Counted from the first letter of the stretch, positions 1 to 8,161 are shown. The stretch is DNA of 64,000 bases from Pseudomonadota bacterium (GCA_021849075.1 JAJZTH010000001.1:310001-374000); one strand, 5' to 3'. Numbers and translations are program-made. The notes: generated from the sequence alone by a model not told the origin.

Positions 1-727
1 GCTGGCCATCGAAGGTGGAATCAAGCAGGGTGAACTGCCAGGCGGGCGAGGTTTTTTCGGTGACGATGCCATAGCGGCCGCCTTGGAAATGGACATTCTC
101 GATCACGTTGCCGGCTTGGTAGACGCCGGCAAAGGCGGTGCCGAGGCGAAATTCCATATGGCTGAGGAAAGCATGCTGCGCCATGCGGAAGCGCACGCCG
201 GCGGCGGCCGGATTGCCCGCGCCAATCTCGATATCCACATTGCTCATGGCGGAATAGAAGGTGCCGGAATTGGCGTCGCGGACCACTTTGTCGCGCGGCA
301 CGACGGTCGGCACCGGGACCGGCACCTGCCCGACATTATATTGATCGCCGCCGGCAAAGATCACCATGGTCGACACGCCCTGCTGGAAGCCGGGGGTGTT
401 GGGGGCGAGCAGCAGCACCGGCCGGGTCGGGCCGACGCCATAGACGCGCACGCCCGCTGGCACGATCAGCGATCGGGTGATGCGATAGCGGCCCGACGGC
501 AGGAATACGATGCCATGGCCGGTCGCATCGCGCGCCTGGTCGAGCGCTTGCTGGATCGCGGCGCTGTCATCGGCGCGACCGTCGCCAACCGCCTTGACCG
601 TCACGGCATGCGGTTCGGCGGGGGCAGTCGGAAAGACAGACGTCGTCGCGGCAGTCGTCGCGGCAAGAGCCGGCGCTCCAAGGCTCGTTGCCGCGAGCAA
701 CATCGCGATCATGTTGCGTCCGATCAT
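1..727 (-). CDS. Exported right-handed beta-helix protein (pectate-lyase/GH28-like), cut by window edge
   Basis: The frame is open from an ATG at 727 to the left edge of the window (about 242 codons), so the C-terminus lies outside. An AAGGAGG ribosome site sits just upstream of the ATG. The first ~24 residues form a signal peptide ending near PALA, so the product is probably periplasmic or secreted. The mature part begins with a short segment rich in V, G, D and A (VTVKAVGDGRADDSAAIQQA) typical of the pectate-lyase-3/epimerase type of parallel beta-helix, followed by GIVFLPSGRYRI and VPAGVRVYGVG strand-turn repeats. Family members act on polysaccharides, but the catalytic region is not visible here and substrate cannot be named. 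Confidence 0.75.
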   Translation of the reverse strand, partial: MIGRNMIAMLLAATSLGAPALAATTAATTSVFPTAPAEPHAVTVKAVGDGRADDSAAIQQALDQARDATGHGIVFLPSGRYRITRSLIVPAGVRVYGVGPTRPVLLLAPNTPGFQQGVSTMVIFAGGDQYNVGQVPVPVPTVVPRDKVVRDANSGTFYSAMSNVDIEIGAGNPAAAGVRFRMAQHAFLSHMEFRLGTAFAGVYQAGNVIENVHFQGGRYGIVTEKTSPAWQFTLLDSTFDGQ

Positions 728-882
728 GTCCGCCTCCTTTTCCTTTTTTTTCGGGATGCGGCATGGCTAGGGGAGCGGGCGCGGATTGGCACTTGCGACA
801 AAGGTCGTAGTTTTCCTGAAGGGTTGTGCGCCCTTATAGCGATGGGATCGCCCCATTCACCCCCGCGCACAAGGACGCCCGC

Positions 883-1413
883 TTGCCGATTAACGCCGAC
901 CCCGCCCCCGCTGCCCCCCGCGCCGTCATCGTCATGGGGGTGAGCGGTTGTGGCAAGTCGACGCTGGGCGCGCTGCTGGCGGAAACGCTGAACTGCCCCT
1001 TTCTGGAGGGCGACAGCTATCATTCGGCAGCGGCGGTGGAGAAGATGCGCGGCGGCCAGGCGCTGACCGATGCGGATCGCTGGCCCTGGCTCGACCGGCT
1101 GGGCGCGGCGATCGCCGACACCGTGGCGGCGCAGGGCGTTGCGGTCGCCGCCTGCTCGGCGCTCAAACGCGCCTATCGCGACCGTCTGCGCGCGGCGATC
1201 AGCGTGCCGGTGCATTTCATCCTGCTCGACAATGACCGCGACGCATTGCTGGCGCGGGTGGGCAACCGGCCAGGCCATTATATGCCCCCCAGCCTACTCG
1301 ACAGCCAGATCGCCACGCTGGAACCGCCGCTGCCCGAGGAAGGGGCGATGATCCTGACGACCGACGTTCCGGCAGAGGCGCTGCGCGACCGAGTGTTGGC
1401 CTGGCTGGGATAG
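883..1413 (+). CDS. gntK: Gluconokinase
   Basis: Cytoplasmic kinase that phosphorylates gluconate to 6-phosphogluconate using ATP. The P-loop GVSGCGKST lies at residues 19-27, followed by the family stretches EGDSYHS and CSALKRAYRD, and PGHYMPPSLLDSQ near residue 130. I chose the TTG at 883 because AAGGA lies 7 bases before it and it gives 176 aa, the usual family length; a GTG at 826 would add 19 residues without a well-spaced ribosome site. No gluconate gene adjoins it; the GntP-type permease and the enzymes expected to form gluconate are about 40 kb away (39.8-43.9 kb). Function is well supported by motifs; the start is less certain. Confidence 0.88.
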   Translation: MPINADPAPAAPRAVIVMGVSGCGKSTLGALLAETLNCPFLEGDSYHSAAAVEKMRGGQALTDADRWPWLDRLGAAIADTVAAQGVAVAACSALKRAYRDRLRAAISVPVHFILLDNDRDALLARVGNRPGHYMPPSLLDSQIATLEPPLPEEGAMILTTDVPAEALRDRVLAWLG

Positions 1414-1443
1414 GGCTGAGGTCGAAAACGGCCAGAAGCTGCC

Positions 1444-1584
1444 TGTTCCCCCTCCCGTATACGGGAGGGGGTTAGGGGGTGGGCTGGACGTCGCAACAGC
1501 CCACCCCGCTGCGACTAACGCGCTACGCGCGTAAGTCTCGCTGCCCCTCCCGCGGGCGGGAGGGGAATGGCAGGAAACCACCCA
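1444..1584 (+). repeat. Intergenic 140-bp palindromic repeat, copy 1
   Basis: GC-rich element with a hairpin at each end (CCCTCCCG...CGGGAGGG near 1450-1470 and CCCCTCCCGC...GCGGGAGGGG near 1543-1564) and an inner GGGTGGGCTGG...CAGCCCACCCC pair. A second copy lies inverted at 56506-56645 and matches it almost base for base apart from the hairpin loops. No transposase is nearby, so it behaves like a REP- or MITE-type sequence. Confidence 0.85.
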
Positions 1585-1635
1585 TATCCGACCTGCCCCT
1601 TGGTGCAGTGCTGATCGAGGTTATGGACAGGGCAA

Positions 1636-1656
1636 GTTCCTGAACATATCAGGAAC
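1636..1656 (+). promoter_or_regulatory. Candidate LexA (SOS) operator
   Basis: GAAC-N7-GAAC occupies 1642-1656, which is the alphaproteobacterial LexA box GTTC-N7-GTTC read on the other strand. It lies inside a perfect dyad GTTCCTGA-N5-TCAGGAAC (1636-1656) that ends two bases before the ATG of the radical SAM gene. A plausible weak promoter (TTGGTG around 1600 and TATGGA around 1622) lies just upstream, so a bound repressor would block early transcription. The dyad could also serve another dimeric repressor. Confidence 0.6.
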
Positions 1657-1658
1657 AT

Positions 1659-2903
1659 ATGGCGCAGCTTTCCACCCGGCAGAAACTCGAAATCCTGGCC
1701 GATGCGGCGAAATATGATGCGTCCTGCGCGTCGTCGGGGACGGCGAAGCGGGACAGTCGCGGGGGCAAGGGGATCGGATCGACCGAGGGGATGGGCATTT
1801 GCCACGCCTATGCGCCCGACGGCCGATGCATATCACTGCTGAAGATATTGCTGACCAACAGCTGCATCTTCGACTGCCATTATTGCATCAACCGCCGGTC
1901 GAGCGACGTGCGCCGCGCGCGCTTCACCGCGCAGGAAGTGGTCGACCTGACGCTCAATTTCTATCGCCGCAACTATATTGAGGGCCTGTTCCTGTCCTCC
2001 GGCATCATCCGGTCGTCCGATTATACGATGGAGCAGATGGTCGAGGTCGCCCGGTCGCTGCGGCAGGATCATGATTTTCGCGGCTATATCCACCTCAAGA
2101 CCATCCCGGACGCCGACCCGGAATTGCTGCGGCTGGCGGGGCTGCATGCCGACCGGCTGTCGATCAACGTCGAACTGCCGACCGAAACCGGCCTCAAGCG
2201 GCTCGCGCCGGAGAAGGATGGCGGGCGGATCGAGGGGGCGATGCGGCATTTGCGCGCCGAGATGGAAGACGGGCAGGACGCCCGGCGCAAATATAAGAGC
2301 GCGCCGCGTTTTGCCCCGGCCGGCCAGTCGACGCAGATGATCGTGGGCGCGGACGCCGCCGACGACCGGGCGATCATCGCGCGGGCCAGCAACCTCTATG
2401 ACCGGCACCGGCTGCGCCGCGTCTATTATAGCGCCTTTTCCCCCATTCCTTCGCCCAGCGCCGTCCTGCCATTGAAGCGTCCACCGCTGATGCGCGAGCA
2501 TCGGCTGTATCAGTCGGACTGGATGATGCGCTTTTACGGCTATGATGCCGGGGAGATTGCGGCGGCCACGGACAAGGCGACCGGATGCCTGCCGCTGGAT
2601 ATAGACCCCAAGCTGGCCTGGGCGCTCAACCATCGGGCGATCTTCCCGGTGGACGTGAACCGCGCCCCGCGCGAGGCGTTGCTGCGGGTGCCGGGGCTGG
2701 GCGTGAAGGCGGTCGACCGCATCCTGACGAGCAGGCGACAGCGCCGGTTGCGGCTGGAGGATGTGGCGCGTCTGACCACATCGATCGTGAAGTTGCGCCC
2801 CTTCCTGATCGCCGCCGACTGGCGTCCGCTGGCGCTGACCGATCGGGCCGATCTGCGCGCGCGGCTGACGCCGCCGGCAAAACAGCTTGATCTGTTCGCA
2901 TAA
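1659..2903 (+). CDS. Radical SAM DNA modification/repair-type protein linked to UdgX
   Basis: 414-aa member of the putative DNA modification/repair radical SAM family that is genomically linked to uracil-DNA glycosylase X (TIGR03916-like). C69, C73 and C76 (CIFDCHYC) form the CX3CX2C site for the SAM-cleaving [4Fe-4S] cluster. The opening ILADAAKYDASCASSGT is characteristic of the family. A helix-hairpin-helix motif (RVPGLGVKAVDRIL, about residue 345) suggests DNA contact. The C-terminus ends in QLDLFA; QL[SD]LF is the classic beta-clamp-binding pentapeptide. Chemistry is unknown; lesion reversal resembling spore photoproduct lyase is a common suggestion. The start is fixed by the ATG next to the candidate SOS box. 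UdgX lies two genes downstream. Confidence 0.88.
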   Translation: MAQLSTRQKLEILADAAKYDASCASSGTAKRDSRGGKGIGSTEGMGICHAYAPDGRCISLLKILLTNSCIFDCHYCINRRSSDVRRARFTAQEVVDLTLNFYRRNYIEGLFLSSGIIRSSDYTMEQMVEVARSLRQDHDFRGYIHLKTIPDADPELLRLAGLHADRLSINVELPTETGLKRLAPEKDGGRIEGAMRHLRAEMEDGQDARRKYKSAPRFAPAGQSTQMIVGADAADDRAIIARASNLYDRHRLRRVYYSAFSPIPSPSAVLPLKRPPLMREHRLYQSDWMMRFYGYDAGEIAAATDKATGCLPLDIDPKLAWALNHRAIFPVDVNRAPREALLRVPGLGVKAVDRILTSRRQRRLRLEDVARLTTSIVKLRPFLIAADWRPLALTDRADLRARLTPPAKQLDLFA

Positions 2904-2977
2904 GCGCCATTTTTGGGTTGATCGATGGGAACGATCGTGAAATCGTGGCTTCAGGGCCACATTGGGAGTTTTTGGTT

Positions 2978-3328
2978 TTGGCGACGGCACTGGGCAGCAG
3001 GACGCAACCGCGCAAGAGCTTTGCCAAGCGGATCAGCAGCCATCTTGCCGCCGCGCTCGTCATCTTCTGCCTGGCCCAGATCGGCATCGTCGCCAAAATG
3101 GGCGGATCGCTGGTCCTGCACCTGGGCGTCATCATCGCAATCGGCGGCTATGCCGTGGCCGCGCGCGGGCTGGAGCATCGCTGGCAGATGCTGGAACAGG
3201 GCGGCCTGTCGCAAAGCAGCCTGGCCCTGCGCTTCCGCCGCGATGTGGCGCAGCTGTGGGCGGCGAGCATCGTCGGCGCGCTGCTGTGGATTCCCGTCGC
3301 GATCATATACCGCTTCCTCTTCGGCTGA
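2978..3328 (+). CDS. Small hypothetical membrane protein
   Basis: About 116 aa from a TTG at 2978, preceded by GGGAG 9 bases upstream; a longer form from TTG 2918 is possible. After a basic N-terminus (SRTQPRKSFAKR) there are two closely spaced hydrophobic segments (HLAAALVIFCLAQIGIV and LVLHLGVIIAIGGYAVAA), a cytoplasmic-looking amphipathic stretch, and a third (LWAASIVGALLWIPVAIIY). No catalytic motif is recognised. It lies between the radical SAM gene and the hemerythrin gene on the same strand, so it may share their transcript, but I cannot assign a function. Confidence 0.6.
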   Translation: MATALGSRTQPRKSFAKRISSHLAAALVIFCLAQIGIVAKMGGSLVLHLGVIIAIGGYAVAARGLEHRWQMLEQGGLSQSSLALRFRRDVAQLWAASIVGALLWIPVAIIYRFLFG

Positions 3329-3402
3329 TCGCCGCCCGGCCGTCGCGCCGGAGCCAATTGCATTCTGCGTCGTTGTCTCCCCTCGAAAGAGGAGAAGCGA
3401 CC

Positions 3403-3873
3403 ATGGCCAATGCGACGATTTTCGACCGGCTGAAACAGGATCACGACGCCCATCGCCTGTTGTTCGACAAGATGGCGCAGGCGGACCGGGAGAAGGACGA
3501 GGATCGGCTGGAAAAGCTGTTCGAACAGTTCAAGGTGGAGGTGAGCGCCCATGCCGCCGCCGAGGAAGAGACGCTCTACGCCACCATGTTGTCCCGCCCG
3601 GACCTGCGCGAGGATGCGCAGCACAGCGTTTCGGAACACAAGGAAATCGACGATTATCTGGAGGAATTGAGCGACCTCAAGTTCAACGGCGAAGCCTGGC
3701 GCCGCGAATTCGACAAGATGAAGAAGCGCTACCTCCACCATATCGAGGAGGAAGAGGAGGAGATGTTCCCGGACGCCGCGAAGGATCTGAGCACCGCCGA
3801 CGAAGAGAAGCTGGGCAAGCTGTTCGCCAAGCGCAAGCCGGCCGAACTGGAGCGGGCGCAGGCGGAGAGCTGA
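3403..3873 (+). CDS. Hemerythrin HHE domain protein
   Basis: 156-aa four-helix-bundle protein of the HHE cation-binding family, preceded by an AGAGGAGAAG ribosome site. Candidate metal ligands are H14 and H17 (LKQDHDAHR), HAAAEEETLY in helix 2, HKEIDDYLEEL in helix 3 and HHIEEEEEEMFP in helix 4, matching the H-HxxxE-H-HxxxE pattern of a carboxylate-bridged di-iron site. Members bind oxygen or iron or act in stress responses. The protein is strongly acidic overall with a basic tail. It sits between the radical SAM protein and UdgX, and could protect or sense iron or oxygen for these two iron-sulfur proteins; that link is inference. Confidence 0.85.
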   Translation: MANATIFDRLKQDHDAHRLLFDKMAQADREKDEDRLEKLFEQFKVEVSAHAAAEEETLYATMLSRPDLREDAQHSVSEHKEIDDYLEELSDLKFNGEAWRREFDKMKKRYLHHIEEEEEEMFPDAAKDLSTADEEKLGKLFAKRKPAELERAQAES

Positions 3874-3945
3874 CTCTCCGCCCCCACCCTTACATAGCAT
3901 GCATCGCGTTTCGTTAAGCGCGCCGGACGATTTCGACGGCTGGCT

Positions 3946-5277
3946 GTGGCGGGCGTCGATCCGGCGGAGGTCGTCTGGCAGGTCGGCGATGCGCCGGGCG
4001 ACCTGTTCGGCCATGATCCGCTGCCGCCCGATCCGATGCGCGCCGCCTTTTCGGTGCCGCGCGCCTTTGTCGATCTGGCGCAGATGGCGATCCTGCATCG
4101 CGACCCCGAGCGGTTCGCCCTGCTCTATGCGCTGCTGTGGCGGTTGCGCGACCGGCCGGGGCTGATGGAGGATCGGGCCGATCCGCTGCTGCGCCGGATC
4201 GATGCGCTGGCCAAGGCGGTGCGGCGTGATATCCACAAGATGCGCGCCTTCGTGCGGTTTCGCGAGGTGGCAGACGGAGATGGCGCGCGCTTCGTGGCGT
4301 GGTTTGAGCCGGAGCATCATATCGTGCGCGCCAATGCGGGTTTCTTCGTCCGCCGCTTCGCATCGATGCGCTGGTCGATCCTGACGCCGGAACTGAGCCT
4401 GCACTGGGACGGCGAGACGCTGAACGAAGGGCCGGGCGGCGCGCGGCGATCGGACGCGCCCGATGGCGACCCGGTCGAGGCGCTGTGGAAAGGCTATTAT
4501 GCCGCCATCTTCAATCCGGCGCGGCTGAAGACCGGGGCGATGCTGTCGGAAATGCCGAAAAAATATTGGCGCAATCTGCCGGAGGCGGCGCTGATCCCCG
4601 ATCTGATCGCCGGGGCGCAGGCGCGCGAGGCGGCGATGATCGCGACGACTTCGGTCGCGCCCCGCCGGCCGAAGGATGTCGCAACGGCCTGGGCTGCGCT
4701 GCGCGACGACGCGATGGGCTGCACCCGTTGCCCGCTGCATGGGCCGGCGACGCAGACGGTGTTTGGCGAAGGGCCGATCGACGCGCCGCTGATGTTCATT
4801 GGCGAACAGCCGGGCGATCAGGAGGATCTGGCCGGCCAGCCTTTCGTCGGGCCGGCGGGGCAATTGTTCGACGCGGCGCTGGCGCAGGCGGGAGTGGATC
4901 GATCCCGCGCCTATGTCACCAATGCGGTCAAGCATTTCAAATTCGAACGACAGGGCAAGCGCCGGCTGCACCAGTCGCCCGATGCGGGCGAAATACAGGC
5001 GTGCCGCTGGTGGCTGACGCAGGAGATTGCCCTCGTTCGCCCGCGCATCATCGTGGCGCTGGGCGCGTCCGCCGCGCGGGCGATGCTGGGCAAGGCAGTG
5101 ACGATCGCGGCGACGCGCGGCGCGCCGATCCCGCTGGCGAATGGCGCGGAAGGATGGGTGACGGTGCATCCCAGCTATTTGCTGCGCCTGCCCGATGCGG
5201 CCCGGCGGGCGGAGGAGCAGGCGCGGTTCGTGGCGGAATTGCGGATGGTGGGCGCGCGTTTGACGGCGCTGGCGTGA
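3946..5277 (+). CDS. udgX: UdgX-family uracil-DNA glycosylase with N-terminal DUF4130-type domain
   Basis: 443 aa. Residues 1-225 resemble the DUF4130 partner domain; residues ~245-443 are a family-4-like uracil-DNA glycosylase. Motif A is GEQPGDQED (from G286), the UdgX signature loop is KRRLHQSP with H342 (in characterised UdgX the loop KRRIH supplies a His that bonds covalently to the freed sugar), and the C-terminal HPSYLLR starts at H408. CTRC near 260 and C of QACRWW supply iron-sulfur ligands. The GTG at 3946 has no ribosome site and drops the family N-terminus; MHRVSLSAPDDFDGW is encoded just upstream in another frame (ATG 3899), which suggests a frameshift or sequence error near 3943-3949. 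Confidence 0.87.
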   Translation: MAGVDPAEVVWQVGDAPGDLFGHDPLPPDPMRAAFSVPRAFVDLAQMAILHRDPERFALLYALLWRLRDRPGLMEDRADPLLRRIDALAKAVRRDIHKMRAFVRFREVADGDGARFVAWFEPEHHIVRANAGFFVRRFASMRWSILTPELSLHWDGETLNEGPGGARRSDAPDGDPVEALWKGYYAAIFNPARLKTGAMLSEMPKKYWRNLPEAALIPDLIAGAQAREAAMIATTSVAPRRPKDVATAWAALRDDAMGCTRCPLHGPATQTVFGEGPIDAPLMFIGEQPGDQEDLAGQPFVGPAGQLFDAALAQAGVDRSRAYVTNAVKHFKFERQGKRRLHQSPDAGEIQACRWWLTQEIALVRPRIIVALGASAARAMLGKAVTIAATRGAPIPLANGAEGWVTVHPSYLLRLPDAARRAEEQARFVAELRMVGARLTALA

Positions 5278-5280
5278 CCG

Positions 5281-5874
5281 CTATTTGCGCAGCAGGAACA
5301 CCGCATGTTCGGCGAACAGATTGGCGTTCGCATGGGTGGTTTCGCGGTCGCCCTTCAGGAACCACTGGCCATCGATCGTCCAGCCCCGTTCTTTCACCAG
5401 CGCGCGGAAATCATCCACCGTCACATGATGGATGTTGAGCGTGTCATACCAGGTGTCGGGCAGCAGCCGCGTCACCGGCATCCGCCCGCCCCACATCAGC
5501 GACAGCCGCCCGCGCCAATGGGCGAAATTGGGGAAGGACACGAACGCCTGCCCGCCGATGCGCAGCAATTCTTCCACCACCTTGTCGGGGCGCCGCGTTG
5601 TCTGAAGCGTCTGGCTCAATATCGCATAGTCGAAGCTGGCGTCGGGATAATAGGTCAGGTCGGTGTCGGCATCCCCCTGCACCACGGACAGGCCCCGCCC
5701 CACCGCGGCGGCGACGTTGGAGCCGTCAATTTCCAGACCGCGCGCGTCCACCTGCTTGGCGTCGCGCATCGCCGCCATCAGCGCGCCGTCGCCGCAGCCA
5801 ACGTCCAGCACGCGCGCGCCCTGCCGCACGGTGCGCGCGATCAGGGCGAGGTCGGGGCGCAGCATCTCGCTCAT
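5281..5874 (-). CDS. metW: MetW, methionine biosynthesis methyltransferase-like protein
   Basis: 197-aa class I SAM-methyltransferase fold protein with the SAM-binding motif DVGCGDG at residues 24-30, followed by [24 protein letters not shown] and [10 protein letters not shown], all typical of MetW. It is required together with MetX for homoserine O-acylation in many proteobacteria. I chose the ATG at 5874 because it overlaps the metX stop in an ATGA; a longer frame exists upstream inside metX but would not be translated separately. The two genes form a classic metX-metW operon on the minus strand, convergent with udgX. Confidence 0.93.
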   Translation of the reverse strand: MSEMLRPDLALIARTVRQGARVLDVGCGDGALMAAMRDAKQVDARGLEIDGSNVAAAVGRGLSVVQGDADTDLTYYPDASFDYAILSQTLQTTRRPDKVVEELLRIGGQAFVSFPNFAHWRGRLSLMWGGRMPVTRLLPDTWYDTLNIHHVTVDDFRALVKERGWTIDGQWFLKGDRETTHANANLFAEHAVFLLRK

Positions 5875-7022
5875 GCCCGGCCACCGCGCAGGAATCCGTC
5901 CACCACCCGGTTGAGTTCGGGACATTCGAGCAGGAAGGCGTCATGGCCAAAGGGGCTGGACAGCTCCACGAAACTGGCCTGCGCGCCCGATGCATTGAGC
6001 GCATGGACGATGATCCGCGATTCCGCCGTGGGATAGAGCCAGTCGGTGTCGAAGCTGACCAGACAGAAGCGCGCGCTGGTGGCGGTGAACGCCTTGGCCA
6101 GCGATCCGCCATGGTCCTCCGCAATGTCATAATAATCCATCGCGCGGGTGATGTAGAGATAGGAGTTGGCGTCGAACCGGTCGACGAAGCTCAACCCCTG
6201 ATGGCGCAGATAGGATTCCACCTGGAAATCCGCGTCGAAGCCGAACGTCTTGGCGCCATTGGGATTTTCCGGCCGCCCCTGAAGCCGCCGGCCGAATTTC
6301 TCGGTCAGGCCCGCTTCGGAAAGGTAGGTGATGTGCGCAGCCATGCGCGCGACTGCCAATCCCGCGCTGGGCACCTGCCCGTCGGCATAATAGTCGCCGC
6401 CGCGCCAGTTGGGATCGGCCATGATCGCCTGCCGTCCCACTTCGTGAAAGGCGATATTCTGCGCGCTGTGGCGGGCGGTCGAGGCGATCACGACACAGCG
6501 TTCCACCCGATCCGGGAAGAGGGTGGGCCAGGTCAGCGCCTGCATGCCGCCCATCGACCCGCCGATGACGGCGGACAGGCGATCGACGCCCAGATGGTCG
6601 AGCAGCAGCGCCTGCGCACGCACCATGTCGGCAATGGTCAGCACCGGGAAGCGCATCGCATGCGGATCGCCGGTCGCCGGATCGATGCTGGCGGGACCGG
6701 ACGACCCCATGCAGCTGCCGATGACGTTGGAGCAGATGATGAAATGGCGTGCAGGATCGACCGGCTTGCCTTCGCCCACCAGCCGCCACCACCAGCCCGG
6801 CTTGCCGGTGACGGGATGATCGGACGCCACATATTGGTCGCCGGTCAGCGCATGGCAGATCAGGATGACGTTGGATTTGTCGGCATTCATCGCGCCATAG
6901 GTTTCATAGGCGATGTCGACCGGGCCAAGCTGCGCGCCGCTCGACAGGCGCAGGGGGCCGGCAAGGCGGGCCTGCCGACGCAGGCCGAAACGGCTGTCTT
7001 CGCTGATGGGAACGCTGGCCAT
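5871..7022 (-). CDS. metX: Homoserine O-acyltransferase
   Basis: 383-aa alpha/beta-hydrolase that activates homoserine for methionine synthesis. The nucleophile is S156 in GGSMGGMQ; the expected His and Asp lie in the C-terminal section (SFDTDWLYP and FGHDAFLLE). [11 protein letters not shown] and [12 protein letters not shown] are family hallmarks. MetX proteins use acetyl-CoA or succinyl-CoA, and the sequence alone does not settle which. The stop overlaps the metW start by four bases. The gene is divergent from the 2-hydroxyacid dehydrogenase with 66 bp between starts; I saw no SAM-II or other riboswitch in that gap. Confidence 0.94.
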   Translation of the reverse strand: MASVPISEDSRFGLRRQARLAGPLRLSSGAQLGPVDIAYETYGAMNADKSNVILICHALTGDQYVASDHPVTGKPGWWWRLVGEGKPVDPARHFIICSNVIGSCMGSSGPASIDPATGDPHAMRFPVLTIADMVRAQALLLDHLGVDRLSAVIGGSMGGMQALTWPTLFPDRVERCVVIASTARHSAQNIAFHEVGRQAIMADPNWRGGDYYADGQVPSAGLAVARMAAHITYLSEAGLTEKFGRRLQGRPENPNGAKTFGFDADFQVESYLRHQGLSFVDRFDANSYLYITRAMDYYDIAEDHGGSLAKAFTATSARFCLVSFDTDWLYPTAESRIIVHALNASGAQASFVELSSPFGHDAFLLECPELNRVVDGFLRGGRA

Positions 7023-7088
7023 AGTCGGGCCGGGCTAGGACCGGGACGGGACGCTGTCAATCTGGCAGAGCGCGTACAAAATCCCTAG

Positions 7089-8048
7089 ATGGGCAGGATG
7101 ACCACAAGCCCCCTTCCCCCGATCGTCGCCTATGGCCCCCTTTACCCCTATCTGACGCAGGAACTGGAACGCCGCTTCATCGTCCATGCCGTAGCGGCCA
7201 ATGCCGACCTGTCCACCCTGTCCCCGCAGGTGCGCGAAGCCCGCGCGCTCGTCAGCTTCGGGTCGGTCGGCGCGTCGGCCGCGATCATGGATGCGCTGCC
7301 GAAGCTGGAGATGATCGGCCTGTTTTCGGTCGGCTATGACAAGGTCGATGTCGACCATGCCCGCGAAAAGGGGATCCGCGCCACCAATACGCCCGATGTG
7401 CTGACCGACGATGTCGCCGACCTGGCCGTCGGCCTGCTCTATGCCACGGTGCGCAATATCGCCGCCAACGACCGGATGGTGCGCGCGGGCGACTGGGCGC
7501 GGGGCGTGAAGCCCGCGCTGTCGGGCCGGGTAACGGGATCGCGCATCGGCATATTGGGGCTGGGCCGCATCGGCCGCGCCATTGCAAAACGGCTGGAGCC
7601 GGTGGCGGGCGAAATCCTGTATCACAACCGGCGCGAGGCGGCGGATGCGCCGTACCGCTATGTCGCCGACGGGTTGGACTTCGCCCGGCAGAGCGACGTC
7701 ATCATCGTCGCCACATCGGGCGGGCCGGAGGCGGCGAAGCTGGTCGATGCCGCCATGCTCGAAGCGCTGGGACCGGACGGGGTAATCGTCAACATCAGTC
7801 GGGGCGGCGTGATCGACGAGGAGGCGCTGGTCGCCGCGCTGGCGGACAAGCGCATCGCCGGCGCGGGGTTGGACGTATTCGTCAACGAGCCGCAAGTGCC
7901 ACAGGCTCTGTTCGCGATGGACCATGTCGTGCTGCAACCCCATCAGGGCAGCGCGACGATCCATACGCGCAAGGCGATGGCCGATCTGGTGCTGGCCAAT
8001 CTGGACGCGCATTTCGCCGGCCAGCCGCTGCTGACCCCGGTGGTGTAG
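7089..8048 (+). CDS. D-isomer-specific 2-hydroxyacid dehydrogenase
   Basis: 319-aa NAD(P)H-dependent reductase of the glyoxylate/hydroxypyruvate reductase type. The Rossmann motif GLGRIGRAIAKRL is near residue 157; the catalytic trio is visible as Arg in ISRGGVIDE, Glu in FVNEPQVP and His in QPHQGSATIHTR. The basic residues NRRE after the second strand suggest a preference for NADP. No strong ribosome site precedes ATG 7089; an in-frame ATG at 7098 is an alternative. It is divergent from metX and is followed by a hairpin at 8085-8110. Substrate (glyoxylate, hydroxypyruvate or other) cannot be fixed from sequence. Confidence 0.9.
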   Translation: MGRMTTSPLPPIVAYGPLYPYLTQELERRFIVHAVAANADLSTLSPQVREARALVSFGSVGASAAIMDALPKLEMIGLFSVGYDKVDVDHAREKGIRATNTPDVLTDDVADLAVGLLYATVRNIAANDRMVRAGDWARGVKPALSGRVTGSRIGILGLGRIGRAIAKRLEPVAGEILYHNRREAADAPYRYVADGLDFARQSDVIIVATSGGPEAAKLVDAAMLEALGPDGVIVNISRGGVIDEEALVAALADKRIAGAGLDVFVNEPQVPQALFAMDHVVLQPHQGSATIHTRKAMADLVLANLDAHFAGQPLLTPVV

Positions 8049-8084
8049 ATTGCCCTTGCCTTGCCAACGGCTTACAGCCTGTCT

Positions 8085-8110
8085 CGAAATGCGCGGGAAA
8101 GCGCATTTCG
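8085..8110 (+). repeat. Hairpin CGAAATGCGC/GCGCATTTCG, related to the 39 kb and 45 kb repeats
   Basis: Perfect 10-bp stem with a GGGAAA loop, preceded by AGCCTGTCT. The sequence AGCCTGTnnnGAAATGCGC...GCGCAT resembles the repeats at 39073 and 45116. It lies just after the dehydrogenase gene and may act as a transcript end, although no T-run follows. Confidence 0.6.
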
Positions 8111-8161
8111 GTTGCCGCACCGGCCCTCACCCGAAGGAGGATCGCCACGTTTAGTCGCACT

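Noticed and set aside
83-943. Plus-strand reading frame across the left edge
   Set aside because: Shadow of the beta-helix gene, which has a signal peptide and a strong ribosome site on the minus strand.
1294-1581. A possible protein on the minus strand (and a similar one at 56509-56871) with the common string [19 protein letters not shown]
   Set aside because: Both are translations of the 140-bp palindromic repeat; the similarity is due to the DNA element, not to a protein family.
7023-7088. TTGACA with a TAGCCC 17 bases downstream, and a possible SAM riboswitch before metX
   Set aside because: The -10 candidate would lie only about 10 bases before the ATG, and the 66-base gap is too short and lacks riboswitch motifs.
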